From Hanleya hanleyi (taxonomy: Eukaryota > Mollusca > Polyplacophora > Lepidopleurida > Hanleyidae), in NCBI GenBank assembly GCA_036873755.1, contig JAVTVY010018969.1, forward strand, positions 1-64,000: a stretch of 64,000 bases of DNA, in the 5' to 3' direction. Every line of letters begins with the position of its first letter. Positions within the stretch are counted from its first letter, which is position 1. Both the position numbers and the translations under genes were made by a program. This document shows positions 32,777 through 44,140 of this stretch, piece after piece. The notes below the pieces were generated by a model. That model was not told the DNA's origin, did not search any database, and worked only from the letters and a program-made list of their open reading frames with translations.

Positions 32777-33372
32777 TGCTATTTGTCAGTAATCTTTCAT
32801 TGTTCTTTTAATCCTTAAAAAAGGATGAACGGAGTTTGAACGAAATATAACCGAATTGTGAACGGAGTTTGACCGAACCGTTTGACCGGAAAAAACGCAA
32901 AACGGAACGAAATGAACGCAAACGGACCGCAAAATGAACAGAACGAGTGTAAACATTAACGCAATTCGTACTGTAATTATTTCAGAATCTCTCGGAGTTG
33001 TGGCAAGCCCATATTTTAAGCCATAACGCAGTATATTCTCTTCCTCAGAGGTGATGCTATTTGTCAGTAATCATTCATTGTTCTTTTAATCCTTAAGTCT
33101 GTTGACCACCTACCTGTATCTAAAACAACAATTGATTGCTCTGACACCCGTCAGGGAATGTCAGTGTATTCTCTGTCTAGCCAATTACCCTTCCACTGTA
33201 ACTGCTCAGCATGTTATCTTCTCAGCAACTGTATATATTCTGTAGCTACATGTATGTATGAAAATGCCACATTTCTCCTGATGACAAATATAACTTTGTC
33301 AAAATATTGAAACTGTCAATATGCGTTTGTTAACTTTATTCGGAGTGACTTTGCTTATGCATTATGCTAAGC
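32777..33372 (+). repeat. Right inverted arm of Penelope-associated repeat
   Basis: The uninterrupted version of the arm. A 48-bp segment GCTATTTGTCAGTAATCTTTC... at 32777 recurs at 33055, with a GAACG-rich block (32820-32963) and an arm segment (32964-33050) between. 33015-33372 is the inverse of 11290-11650 and 32820-33010 the inverse of 21107-21335. It runs straight across the site where the DIRS element sits in the left arm (TTTTAAGCCATAACG preceded by CAAGCCCATA). Confidence 0.8.
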
Positions 33373-33586
33373 TTATCAGTGGATCAACAAAATTCTACAC
33401 AGCATTGTCCACAAGTGCAGTTAAAGTTAAATATTATTATAAAACATTTTAATGAGGTTTTCATACAATATTCTAAACTTTCCATTGGAGAGCCAGAAAT
33501 GTTAAAGAATGGGTGGACTTTTAACTGGCAGAAATCAAAGTTGGAAATGTTATTGCAAAATTTTATGAGAAACAGAAGTCCCTTAC

Positions 33587-33658
33587 CATATTGCTGTGCA
33601 AATGCTTAAGTAATACTGCATGGCCATATAATAGTGTCCGGTGGCCAGACTGGGTGGC
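33587..33658 (-). CDS. Ryanodine receptor exon (equivalent to vertebrate exon 4)
   Basis: 72 nt, 24 codons on the minus strand: ATQSGHRTLLYGHAVLLKHL then HSNM. GHRTLLYGHA-LL-H-HS-M is nearly invariant in RyR N-terminal domains and lies just before the YLSCL exon. The acceptor on the minus strand is TTGATTTTCAG before GCCACC; the donor GTAAGG follows AATATG. Both ends are phase 0, agreeing with the upstream exon. Its product belongs to the N-terminal beta-trefoil region at the cytosolic vestibule of the channel, where many gating mutations of vertebrate RyR fall. The coding sequence shows no damage. Confidence 0.95.
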
Positions 33659-35314
33659 CTGAAAATCAAAAATAAAACAGCTGTTGGAGAAGGTATTTTA
33701 GTTTTCAAATTGACAAAATCTACCTTCCCAAAAGTTGAGGAATCAGGGGTGTGACCGTGAAGAAAACATAATCATGAATTTTCAGTATCTTTTGTTTTCG
33801 TAATGTGTTATTCCTGTTGCTTCAAAGAAGTAAATCTTTGAAGCAACATGGAATCAGACACCCGCCATCTACCCTATAATACACAGCACACAAGACACAG
33901 GAGGCTTACATTGCAGCACTAAAGACAAGTGCAATTACAGTTCTAGACACCACATTATCAAGTTCATGTTGCTTCTCAGCCAAGTGCGCTGAGTTATGCG
34001 ATCAAACTTAAAAAAATTATGAATGAAATCGAAACAGCATGTACCAATTCGAGAATTAAGTTTTTTTATCAATTACATCATGTGTGGAATATCAAAAAAA
34101 CAATATGCTTTCACACAAATTGGAAACAGTCTGGCCTACTGTTTACAACAACAACACTGAGTGTACGAGTCCATTCGGTCACTGTGTTTTCGGGGGCGCT
34201 CTCCTTCATTCAGAATCAATAAATCCGATCAGCACCATAATTTCACCCCCAAATTGACTTATTGATTTATAACAGATTTCACCCGTACTGTACATGGTGA
34301 AATAATGAGTCTGTTATGATGTTATGATGTTATGACATTGAATACAACTGCAATAATTAGGACAAACTAATATTGTTCAGATATAATTTTGTGATGTGAA
34401 ATGGTAAACTATTGGTTGATTTCACGTTCATTCTAGTATCATATTTTTTCCACCCTGTAACTCAATGCCTCAATCATTTTTATTTATATTCACATATCTT
34501 TCTTAGTTGTTCACCTTGAACTATACCCTGAGGATGTCTGGCAATCGTATGGTCAATCAAAATAGAATTAAGTAGATCCTGCATGACAGATTGGATCAAA
34601 TAGCATGCTGACCTGGTGCTCTAAGACAGTTCAGTTAACCACCACCACCAATCAAGGCAATTCAGATCAATAATTGGTGTGTTTGTGGAATAAAGATGCA
34701 GTCAAGGAACAAAGATACTATGCTGGCCTTCGACCAGGGAGCAAACTCGTTAAGTCCTTTAGGGACCTTCTACAGCTAATATCATGGAAGAGGACAGAAC
34801 AGCAAAAACATTAAGCTTTCATGACACATTGGGCATACGTTCATGACAGGGGCCTTTCTACATAAGGTAAATGAACAGGAACTAATAGCATTGCCTTATT
34901 TACTGATGTAAATGAGAGAGTAAACATCCAGTGCTACTTTTGTGGTCAAATTCTACATGAAAATAAATAGAAATCCATGAGAAAAAAAATAACATAGTAA
35001 TTAGTTGACTAATGCAACGAAAATGGGCCAATTGGCTCTTAGTGAATTCTAATCTGTTAATTACATGTAGTTATACCAGTACTTGTTCCATTTAGAAAGA
35101 CCAAAGAATACAGAATGGTTCCAGGCTAATGCAGTGGTTACATTCCCTCAATTGAACATGCAGTCATCCTGATTGACACGGAGTGAACACCGATTGATTG
35201 ACACTGAGTGAACCTCAATAGACAGAGCAAATTATGATAGATTTAAGGGATCAAAATTGTTGAGCTAGATTTGTGCTGGCCTGCAACCCTACTATAAGGA
35301 TATATTGAACTTAC
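33659..35314 (-). other. RyR intron; no transposon end or other gene seen
   Basis: 1.66 kb between two RyR exons, flanked by GTAAGT (upstream exon) and TTTTCAG (downstream exon) on the minus strand. AT-rich, with a TTATGATG triplication near 34310-34335. Much less repeat-loaded than the next intron. Confidence 0.8.
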
Positions 35315-35416
35315 TGTGGAATCCTGGGATGTAGAAGTGACCATCTCTTGTAGTGCTCTGACAGAGAGGGCTTGCTCCAGCACAAACACGCATATTGAAA
35401 CGTCAGGTGGAATGTC
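35315..35416 (-). CDS. Ryanodine receptor exon (equivalent to vertebrate exon 3)
   Basis: 102 nt, 34 codons: [34 protein letters not shown]. The [20 protein letters not shown] block is a RyR signature from the extreme N-terminal domain. The minus-strand acceptor is TGTATTTTCAG, the donor GTAAGTTC; both ends are phase 0. It joins in frame to the exon at 33587-33658. The exon before it (about residues 20-57 in vertebrate RyR, containing AAEGFGNR-CFLE) was looked for in 35430-64000 and not found, so the 5' end lies outside the window or in diverged sequence I missed. One channel gene with several exons is far more likely than scattered pseudogenes, since frame, order and splice sites all agree. 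Confidence 0.95.
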
Positions 35417-36025
35417 CTGAAAATACATTTACATGCAATTAAAAATATCCAACTATTGCAAAAATACACGGTACATCATGAAGACCTGATCTGTAAATTA
35501 ACTATTCAGACCAATCAATGCACCATGTAGAGTTTTATATGGAATGCACCACAGTATCGCCCCTCCCTCCAGAGTGCAGGGTGAAAACATGACAGATTAC
35601 ATCTACATACATATAATATAGAACTTTATCATTCACCATATACGCATAAACTTCTTCACTGTGTAGTCAAGGAGTTAGAGTCTGGAAAAGAATGTGCATG
35701 TCCTGTATAGCATATATTGATATTGAAGATAAACGACTCTGGGGAAATCATAGAAACAGGTAACTGACTAACCTGAAAGTGCACACCTACGTGATAATGA
35801 ACATCTACAAAATTTCTAAATTCTTCAGCAATTATTAACAGGACTTTTTACAGGACCCACTCGTCAAATGACAATGATTCTCTGCAGGTTCATCTTATTA
35901 CGTTCAGAGAAACCACAAAATTTGTATATACTATTTCTCGCATTTTTGCATTGCATTATCTAGTTGGGTTGGTTTGCAGTAAGTCATAATTCACTCTACT
36001 GATGGCATTGTTTTGCAAAACAAAT
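35417..36025. other. Presumed RyR intron; nothing else seen
   Basis: AT-rich sequence upstream of the RyR exon on its strand, running to the hAT-like element at 36026. No exon, RNA gene or repeat end recognised. Confidence 0.5.
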
Positions 36026-37004
36026 CAGGCCTGTGCTGTAATATTTTCTATGGAAACCTATTAGGGGTTACCTAAAATCTGGTAAAATCTCCTATGGTAA
36101 CCTGAAATAGGTCCCCTATCGGGGAAAATTAGGGTAACCTATGTTCACCTAGGGTAACCTCTTTGATTGACGGCATCTAATTAACGTATTCCTTTGGGAA
36201 AATAAACACATTATTTTATCATAAAAATCATTATGTCTTTACTACTTCTCTTTCAATGTCATCTCACACTTGGACTGAAACCAGAATCATTCAGTGGCAA
36301 ACAATTGCCTTGGTATGAGTTTACATCTACAAAAGACTACGAATACAGACCTTACTTGTATTTCAGTTCAGAGTTGACTTTCTGTGACACTGACATTTTG
36401 ATGCCATGTCCGACCATGCCAATATAACATGCTTTGTCTCAGTGGAAATAAAAGTTTGTGAGAAATATCTTTACATTTTTTTATAACATCATGGGCCTTT
36501 TGTGCCTTCAAAATCTCTTTAATTCTTTCGTCTTTAGTGATTCTAAAAATTACTTTCTGTTTCGTTCTTTTGGATTATGGTACTGTCAAAGTTTAATCAC
36601 GTACTTGACGTATGTTGTTCGTTTGAGAGGTACGAGTTTGTTCACGCCGCACAAGCTATACAATCGCAGATTCTATTGGTCAATTCATTTAAAAGCCGTC
36701 CTTTGACTGAATTACATAGTCATAGTTATGTCTCTTGTGGAAGTTGTATATGTACTCGTCTTGTTACATGCGGTTGCGACACGGTATATGTTATCTCTTT
36801 CATCCGGACACCAGAATTCACTTGAACTGGAGACCCGATCATTTTTCTTAAACATATGTAAGATTTTAACCTTTATTACTACATTTTCGCGCCAGGTGAA
36901 CGATATGCATTAATTTAGGTAACCTGTTTTAGGTCTCCTAGAAATTTGTTTGGGCGACCGACAGGCGAACGCGTTCGACCATTCGCCATAACAGCACAGG
37001 TCTG
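36026..37004. mobile_element. hAT-like non-autonomous transposon, 5-bp target duplication
   Basis: Ends CAGGCCTGTGCTGTAAT and, reversed, CAGACCTGTGCTGTTAT. Flanked by CAAAT on both sides (36021-36025, 37005-37009). The left sub-terminus is rich in GGTAACCT repeats, answered by TAGGTAACCTG near 36917. There is no recognisable transposase. The same terminal triplet and duplication length occur in the elements at 22646 and 60381. Confidence 0.85.
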
Positions 37005-37009
37005 CAAAT

Positions 37010-38159
37010 TATGACATTTCAATCTTTATTTCTCGAAAAAAGTACTTGATGTACATGACAACAATACCCCAAGGCCAATGGTGTAAACGTCACAATTTTG
37101 TGCAAGGACCTTTCATTACTATGCGGTATGATACGAATGATCAATTCCAGCCTGTGAAACAGAGGAGAATATGGCAAATGTATGTGGAATCTTCAATAAA
37201 TTTGGACATGGATACACTGACATGTTTCTAGAGGAATCCATGTATGGAAATCTAGCACAATTCATTATTTGACCCACTTTCTCTGTGTGAGCAAGAGATT
37301 GAGCCCCTTCAAGTTCAATTAAAGCTCGTGTGAAACATGGGCGAAGAGCATTTCCCCAGATAATTTTGTAACACATAATTTGGTACTCACAGGGCTTTAG
37401 ATCTCCCCAATTTGAGCACACCCCCTATTAGGGGTGGCAATTGTTTTTAGGATGGGACAGAGGGTGGGGCACATACCCCTGGAGGATGAGCAATCAGGAA
37501 TCATCCCTGGTAGAAGTGCCTCTGAGAAGGCATTTCTTCATCAATGGTCGAAACCCAGTGCGAGGCAACATCAACTTTATTTTGCGTTTCATGGGCCCAC
37601 CGACATTAAAAAATCGAATAAAAATAAAATTTCAAACTGCCACTTCTATATTTCCTACAAAAGTTTGAACAAAGTTTTAACCCCCTTTTTATTCCTGATT
37701 GCATGAATTAGGCTGTTGTATTCTATCTGAAACAATGCCAGCAAATAAAAATGCCAAACAACAAAAAACATATACCTTTCACTATAATTTTTCACTGTAA
37801 GTCAGCGAATTGTTGTTGTTGTAAAATGGGCAATAACGACATTCAATGTACATGTGTAAATTGGGAACCTTCACTGGCGGTGTGATCTATCACTCTGTCT
37901 TGGTACCGGGTACCCATATTTCGACAGTGATGCAGTATGTCAGAGCTAGGAACAACAGTTTCAACTGTTTCAACAGCTCAGCCGATACAGCATGGTTTAA
38001 GTTACTGTTGAAGCATGTGGCTGATGGAACACATGCAAAATCCGCTAAATTGTTCTGGAAGGAAAACCACAGCCACAACAAAATGATGACAATGTTAGAT
38101 TTGAAGTGTATGTTGGCAGTTAACATGTGACTTAACATACAGTTTTTGATCTTGAGAAA
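37010..38159. other. No gene seen
   Basis: Open frames of up to 100 codons on either strand are unconvincing (no motif, no splice context). A possible donor-like GTGAGT on the minus strand near 37388 has no recognisable exon before it. Confidence 0.45.
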
Positions 38160-38510
38160 ATAAGTCAATGTCAGTCATTTTCATAGACTCCAGATCCATC
38201 ATCAGTTGCATATGTGGTATCAATTTAGAATGCCTAGCTATATTTCATGTTATATCATAATATACAGTATATAACCCGAGAAAATAGATTCAGTCAACTG
38301 GGATAGGCTTCTAGTCAGTCACCAATTGCACAAGTATTATAAATTTGGAGAGCCCGTCTTCACTCCTTTAAAAATTATTGCTAATGCTAAATTTGACCTC
38401 GATAAAACAGGTGAAGGTCAGTCAATTTCATTAGGCTTCTGATCCATCACCAGCTGCATGTGTGGTATGACAGGAAAGATGGGCAGACAGAGACAGACAA
38501 ACAGATGACA
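38160..38510. repeat. Short pearl-like repeat, two to three units without clear hairpin
   Basis: GTCAGTCATTTTCATAGACTCC and ATCCATCATCAGTTGCATATG-type segments recur at about 38165, 38310 and 38415, ending in GACAGAGACAGACAAACAG. The microsatellite is weak and I cannot see a terminal hairpin. Confidence 0.5.
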
Positions 38511-38607
38511 CGGAAAATTCAGTTCATTTTGGGGCATCATTACACACCATCTTCAAAGTCTAAATATTCTGTCAAAATGCACAAGAACACACCATTTTAC
38601 TTCAATT

Positions 38608-40460
38608 ATAGAGAAGAAAAGCAACTCCGAGTAGGAATCACAATTTTATTCTGTATATTTCGCTATTAGTTATAGGATCTTCAGCAGTGAACAAACTTTA
38701 CAAACAGCTTCATACGCACAGTATATATACAAGGCATAATGTGATCTTAGCCAATACACAATTATGAATAGGTAAGCCAGTAAATTATATCAGGTTGGAC
38801 AGATATTAAAATGCTGTCATTTTCAGAAATTGTTAAATCTTAAGCGATAACCTGACAGTGATCTACAAATGATGTGATTCAGGTGATACAATACACACTC
38901 TACAAATGTTGTAACTCACATGGGAATATACTACAATTATGAAACATGTGAGTTACAACATTTGTAGGTTTTCATCAATTCTGATGTGGATTGCCAAGTA
39001 AATTATACCTATATTATCTTAAAACATGAAGCTGCGCTATCGAAACCCCTCGGCTCTGAACCCCGGCTCTCTACCAATTGATTGGCTTGTGGGAAGAAAT
39101 ATTTGTCTAAGAGAATAAATCAATAAATCAGTCATCCAATCAATAAATAAATGTGATAGTATACTAACATGATATAGAAATAATATGCAAACTTAACATA
39201 GGAATTAGTGGATTTTGTTAGACAAGGGGCATAACTCTGCAAAATACTTTCTGACACGACTCATTTTCGATAGGCATCTAGTGTCATTTTCAAAACAGAT
39301 TTGCAGGCATTCTTCGCATTGTCTAAGAGAATAAATCAATAAATCAGTCATCCAATCAATAAATAAATGTGATAGTATACTAACATGATATAGAAATAAT
39401 ATGCAAACTTAACATAGGAATTAGTGGATTTTGTTAGACAAGGGGCATAACTCTGCAAAATACTTTCTGACACGACTCATTTTCGATAGGCATCTAGTGT
39501 CATTTTCAAAACAGATTTGCAGGCATTCTTCGCATTGTGTAAGAGAATAAATCAATAAATCAGTCATCCAATCAATAAATAAATGTGATAGTATACAAAC
39601 ATGATATAGAAATTATATGCAAACTTAACATAGGAATTAGTGGATTTTATTAGACAAGGGGCATAACTCTGCAAAATACTTTCTGACACGACTCATTTTC
39701 GATAGGCATCTAGTTCAGGTCAAGAGAAACAACTGTATCACGTTAGCATGTTGTATATGGAACGGTTCTGAAATTATCACAATAACAAATCATAAATGGA
39801 TTTTTATTTGTAAAAAGGGGCATAACTCTGCAAAATATTGTCCGAGATGACTCATTTTCGATAGGCTTCTGATTTACGTGAAGATAAATAGATGTAACAA
39901 GTTTGGTTGCCATGCATGAAACGGTTCTGTAGATATCGCGGTAACGGACGGACGGACGTACGTACGGACGTATGTACGGACGTACGGACGGACGGACGGA
40001 CAGCCGTACATGATGACGACAATACCCCTAGGCCAAAGTTGGCCGAGGGGTAATGACAGTCCTTATCCAAACTTCATGACATCTGGCAGATGACATGTAG
40101 AAATATTCAATGTAGGTACATACCCACTATATCACAATACTTTATTCATTTGTGTACAGTTTACTTAGTTCTTACCAAATAAGAAGATTATGTATTGTTT
40201 TCATCAATTACAGTGTGTATTGTATCACCTGAATCACACCATTTGTAGATCGCTGTCAGGTTTAATTTCTGAAAATGACAGCATTTTAATATCCGTCCAA
40301 ACTGACTGACATAATTTACTGACTCACCTATTCATAATTGTGTATTGGCTAAGATCACATGTTTGTAACTTTGTTCACTGCTGAAGATGCTAAAACTAAT
40401 AGTGAAACATACAGAATGAAATTGTCATCCCTAGCTACTTGGAGTTGCTTTTCTTCTCTG
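38608..40460. mobile_element. Fold-back element with ~290-bp inverted arms around a pearl-like array
   Basis: The left arm 38608-38905 is the inverse of about 40195-40460: GAGAAGAAAAGCAACTCC against GGAGTTGCTTTTCTTCTC, then the GTGATCTTAGCCAATACACA and AAAATGCTGTCATTTTCAG segments. Just inside the left arm, 38901-38922 and 38945-38966 form a perfect 22-bp local hairpin. The loop holds the array at 39105-40055. No transposase is seen. Confidence 0.75.
39105..40055. repeat. 216-bp tandem repeat with microsatellite and hairpin end
   Basis: Nearly identical 216-bp units start near 39105 and 39321, with a partial third at 39537 to about 39712. A diverged continuation repeats GGGGCATAACTCTGCAAAAT and ATTTTCGATAGGC. 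The end is ACGGACGGACGTACGTACGG microsatellite, then CCCCTAGGCCAAAGTTGGCCGAGGGG-type hairpin (about 40020-40050) and TAATGAC. High unit identity suggests recent duplication. Confidence 0.85.
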
Positions 40461-40619
40461 TTATTGGAAAATCATCAGTGGTTCCAATGGATTACTTCAA
40501 TTAAATATACATGTAAAAATTTCCCAGTTGGGATGTGCCATATAGCAGGTATGTAGAAGTTCCACTTCAAAAATCTTTCTACTTTTGCAGTTAAAAAAAT
40601 AATTATCAACATTTGTAAC

Positions 40620-40850
40620 TATGCTGTAACATGAGGCACCAGCGGTGCTACAACTCCTCAGCCCCTAAACAGTCTAGACCAAGATGTTTTTATGGGTGTA
40701 GAAGTTTGGATAAATAGCAGTGAGTTATGGCATGCGAAAAGCAAACCCAAGCCACAACTCAGACAGATGAATGGATGGATACACTGACACACGGACGGAC
40801 AGACAGTCGGAATACAGTATACCCTCAACTATGTACAGGGGTATAAAAAG
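40620..40850. repeat. Pearl-like 3' end
   Basis: A single diverged core, then GGACGGACAGACAG and the hairpin-like ACCCTCAACTATGTACAGGGGT followed by ATAAAA near 40820-40848. Confidence 0.5.
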
Positions 40851-40980
40851 TGACAAGGTATCCACATATCTACAGGGGGGGGGAAAAAACATGTACAGTT
40901 GTGATCTTATTGCCCTGGCCTGAAACTAAGTGTCGGATGGGTCTTTTGTCCATTTGTCCGGCTAGAGTTACTGAGCTGTA

Positions 40981-41372
40981 TCACGATGGGATGGGATTTC
41001 CGGCTAAATATCGGAGCCAGTTCATCTCAGAGAAGTGAAATTCCCCACAGTATCTCTATGTAATTTGTGCATTTTTATTCTGAAATTCTAAGGAAATCTA
41101 TTCAGAATCAAAACAAACCTCCAATACCTCACATGTTATTTTCATAGTGCCTAGTCACAATGTTACAACATTGCAAGCCCAACGTCATTGTGCTTTGAAA
41201 AAAACAAAACAAAAAACCCACGTGAGGTATTGGAGATTTTCTTTGATCCTGAACAGATTTCCTTCAAATTTCAGAATAAAAATGCACAAATTACATATGG
41301 ATACTGTGGAGAATTTCACTTCTCTAAGAAAAACTGGCTCCGATAGCCGAAAATCACATCCCATCATAATGT
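40981..41372. mobile_element. Fold-back MITE, ~155-bp arms, 82-bp loop
   Basis: 40981-41135 is the inverse of 41218-41372 with scattered mismatches. Shared landmarks are CGGAGCCAGTT, AGAGAAGTGAAATTC, TTTGTGCATTTTTATTCTGA and CCAATACCTCAC. Apparent open frames inside are mirror images of each other, not genes. Target duplication is not clear. Confidence 0.8.
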
Positions 41373-42099
41373 GAGATAGAAACTCCCCTGACGAATCTCC
41401 GTTGGTAATGCATTAGCATCAGTGCAACAACAACAACAACAACAACGACGACGATGATGCTGTTTGCGTTGATTTATTGAGTTGGCCATACCTTTCGCTA
41501 TCTTCCATGAAGTATATTTTAGAGGACTTGTTATGCGAGACACTGCTTGTACTGGCCGACGACCACAGTTCATTTTACAACTGAAAACTCAACTCCATCA
41601 TCGGATGTGTTGGCAGGAAGAACAAACACATGGGCACTACTTTCGTTTTTGACTACTTTCGTTTTTGACAGAATCTCACAGGTTCCTACAAATTCTGTTA
41701 CAAGACAAAGTAGGCTACAAGTTGCCGTTTTCCGATAAAACAGGCGTTTATTATCGTTCAATCCATTCTGAGAACTTTTAGACGAAATAACAAGTCGATT
41801 TTCACAGTTTTAAATTCGGACTATTTTTTTCTCAACAGCGTAGGGATACGACAATTAGTCTGGCAATACCGTACTACTGAATATGCAGAGGAATATAGAC
41901 TTCTAGACCAAACCAATGATCAGTCATTCACTACACTGAACCCATGGCTGAAATACAACTTTACTATGGAGCTCTTGATTGGCTACAAGCTTGTAAGGGT
42001 ATGTAAATCAGTATAAAAGTAGGGCTAATGTATGCATACTTGTAGATCCGTTTTTAGGAGACTGGAAAATGGTAGAAAAATAAAAAAAATTGTAAAAAA
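41373..42099. other. No gene seen; CAA microsatellite
   Basis: Contains a CAACAACAACAACAAC run at about 41426-41445 and a duplicated CTACTTTCGTTTTTGA at about 41638-41668. Nothing else was recognised. Confidence 0.5.
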
Positions 42100-42280
42100 A
42101 TAATTAATGACCGGTTAGACTTGAAAGTCTCAAAGGCACAAGTAAAAAATAAAAGGATCATAACCTGTAAGTTTCATGGACTTCCTAGAAATAGTTATCG
42201 AGATACGGCTCGGACAGACGGACAGACACATCCCCAGGGCCACAACAATACTCCTGGGCCCGTAGGGCTGAGGAGTAAAA
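42100..42280. repeat. Pearl-like single-core element end
   Basis: Has AAAGGATCATAACCTGTAAG, ATAGTTATCGAGATACGGCT, GGACAGACGGACAGACAC and the inverted end CTCCTGGGCCCGTAGGGCTGAGGAG (in parts), then TAAAA. One diverged core only. Confidence 0.6.
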
Positions 42281-43269
42281 ATGCAACAGTATGTGCAATT
42301 TCACATCTCGATTTTCAAATAAATTCTGGGGACCTCCACATAAAAATAAAAAAATGAGCATTTACTGAGTGATAATTTGTTATTTTATTCATTGAAAATT
42401 GACCAGAATGCATCCCCAGACATCTGGAAGCCCAGAGTTCACAACCACTGGAGACTATGTAATTGGAAACAGGAAGAAATTATTATATCAGTAATGGAGA
42501 GAGAAATAGCACTGATTCTGGAATGAAGTGTTTACTTTGTTGATACAAAGAGTCTAGTAGTCCACTTATAACTGCATTATGCAATAAGTCAAACATTACA
42601 GGTTTTATCACCTGAATGATCAACATACCGGCCTACATTATGAGACCAGAATGGCCTGACTTCAAGTTCACTTGAATCCTTGCAATTTCCATACTGACCA
42701 TATTGATGGTAGCATCTTCTCTGACTGCATTTTCGTTATGTGTGTAAGCAGGGGTTGATGTAGCCTAGATTTAGATATATTTAGCAGACTATACTGTATG
42801 CCACATGTATATGCCAGTGCTAACAGCACCAATGTCCTTTCAATCCATTTTTAAACCATAATGTTAATAAAATTAGTAATTGTAAAAAGGAATGTATAAT
42901 GAGATATAAATCAAGCATTATGTTGATGGGCTGCAAATCCATATGGGAGGTGGCCCTTCAATTTCAATCCAAAAAAAAACAAAACCTTTCAGTCCTTTGA
43001 AATCCTTTGTCTGTCGGACAATAAACTTCATGAAATGCCAATACATTGTGCGATATAAGTTTACTGTCACCCAATGATGAACAATATCACGAAACTACAT
43101 GATGAAGCAAAATCCTCAGATGTGGCCTCGGGAATGTAGATATTGGACTCAAGTCATGTAAATTTCACGTATTACAAAAAAATGGTCATTTGGCTTACAA
43201 GGGATGTGAATTATAACACTGGGAAAGTTATATTCATGTTCAGCACACTCGAATTACTTTCCCCTTATT
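42281..43269. other. No gene seen
   Basis: AT-rich sequence without recognisable genes, element ends or repeats shared with the rest of the window. Confidence 0.45.
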
Positions 43270-44140
43270 CAAATAGGTAAATTTCCATTTTTGTGAAAAA
43301 AATCTTATTTTGAGATGCAAAAATGCGCCTCCACGATTTCGCCAACACCACCAAAATTTTGTCAGCTCTTTGCCTATCTCGCAAGATCATTATACTCAAA
43401 TTTCATGGAAATCAAACATGTTATTTAGAAGATATGATGTTACACATGTTTACCTGCATTCATGTCTATAGCGCCACCTAGTAAAAAACAAATACCACGA
43501 AAAACAAGCAGGTGAAATCTAAAGCCCTAGGGAGATTGCACATAAAAGTTCAATGGAAAAAACTTTAATCATGATAATGGTTATGGAGGTTTTGACGTTA
43601 AGTCAGATAATTGAGATTTTTCATTTAAATAGCAATTTGGTTCGCACCAAAATAAAATTATCATGTCGGCAATCCTACATTTATGCTTGGCAACATAGAA
43701 TAGAAGTATCTTTAAATATTTCTCCAAGCGAATGGCAAATTTTTATTTCACAAAAAACTTCTTTTTTTGAAATGCAAAAAATGTGCCTTTATAATTACGC
43801 CAGCTACACCACAACCTTTTCAGCACATTGCCTATCCTTCAAGACCATTGTAATAAAATTTCATAGAAATCAAACAAGTTGTTCAGACGAAATCGTCACA
43901 GAAAGGTTCACCTATGCTCTGACTACAACGCCACCTAGTGGTGAGCATCAGCTATCGAAACACAACCAGGCAAATTTCCCAGGCCTAAGGAGATAGCACA
44001 CAAAGTCTGACCCGAAAATATTAACGGTTTCAGAGATATTCACGTTTAAAGTCGCGGCGGCGGCGGATCCGGCGGAGCCGTTTCTCATGAAAACATAAGA
44101 GCATCCACTTTGTGGAAATGCTCTAATCAGAATGCCTGGT
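43270..44140. repeat. Two-copy ~420-bp repeat with CGG microsatellite and terminal hairpin
   Basis: The segment with AAATGCGCCT, GCCAACACCACCAAAATTTT, TATAGCGCCACCTAGTA and CCCTAGGGAGATTGCACA near 43310-43545 recurs, diverged, at about 43770-44000. The end is GCGGCGGCGGCGG, then the hairpin AGAGCATCCAC-TTT-GTGGAAATGCTCT (about 44098-44127). The plan is that of the pearl-like elements, but with CGG in place of ACGG. A 147-codon open frame spans it and is not taken as a gene. Confidence 0.65.

Larger units (their letters stand above)
11168..33586 (-). other. 22.4-kb RyR intron made almost wholly of nested transposable elements
   Basis: Bounded by the GTAAGG donor of exon 33587-33658 and the TTTTCCAG acceptor of exon 11092-11167 (minus strand). 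Only about 120 bp next to the downstream exon and about 215 bp next to the upstream exon lie outside the inverted Penelope-associated arms (11290 and 33372). The inside holds DIRS, hAT-like, pearl-like, LINE, Penelope, TA-transposon and Gypsy sequence, each listed separately. The exons are undamaged, so the load appears tolerated. Confidence 0.85.

Noticed and set aside
37119..37421. 100-codon minus-strand open frame as a RyR upstream exon
   Set aside because: The sequence does not resemble the expected AAEGFGNR/CFLE segment of RyR and lacks matching splice sites.
41185..41367. Small minus-strand gene
   Set aside because: It is one arm of a fold-back MITE; the other arm has the mirror sequence.
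41364..41573. Cysteine-rich small protein on the minus strand
   Set aside because: The cysteine run comes from a CAA/ACG microsatellite; no signal peptide or conserved spacing.
43553..43996. 147-codon plus-strand open frame
   Set aside because: It spans the second unit of a tandem repeat; the other unit is not open in the same frame and no domain is seen.
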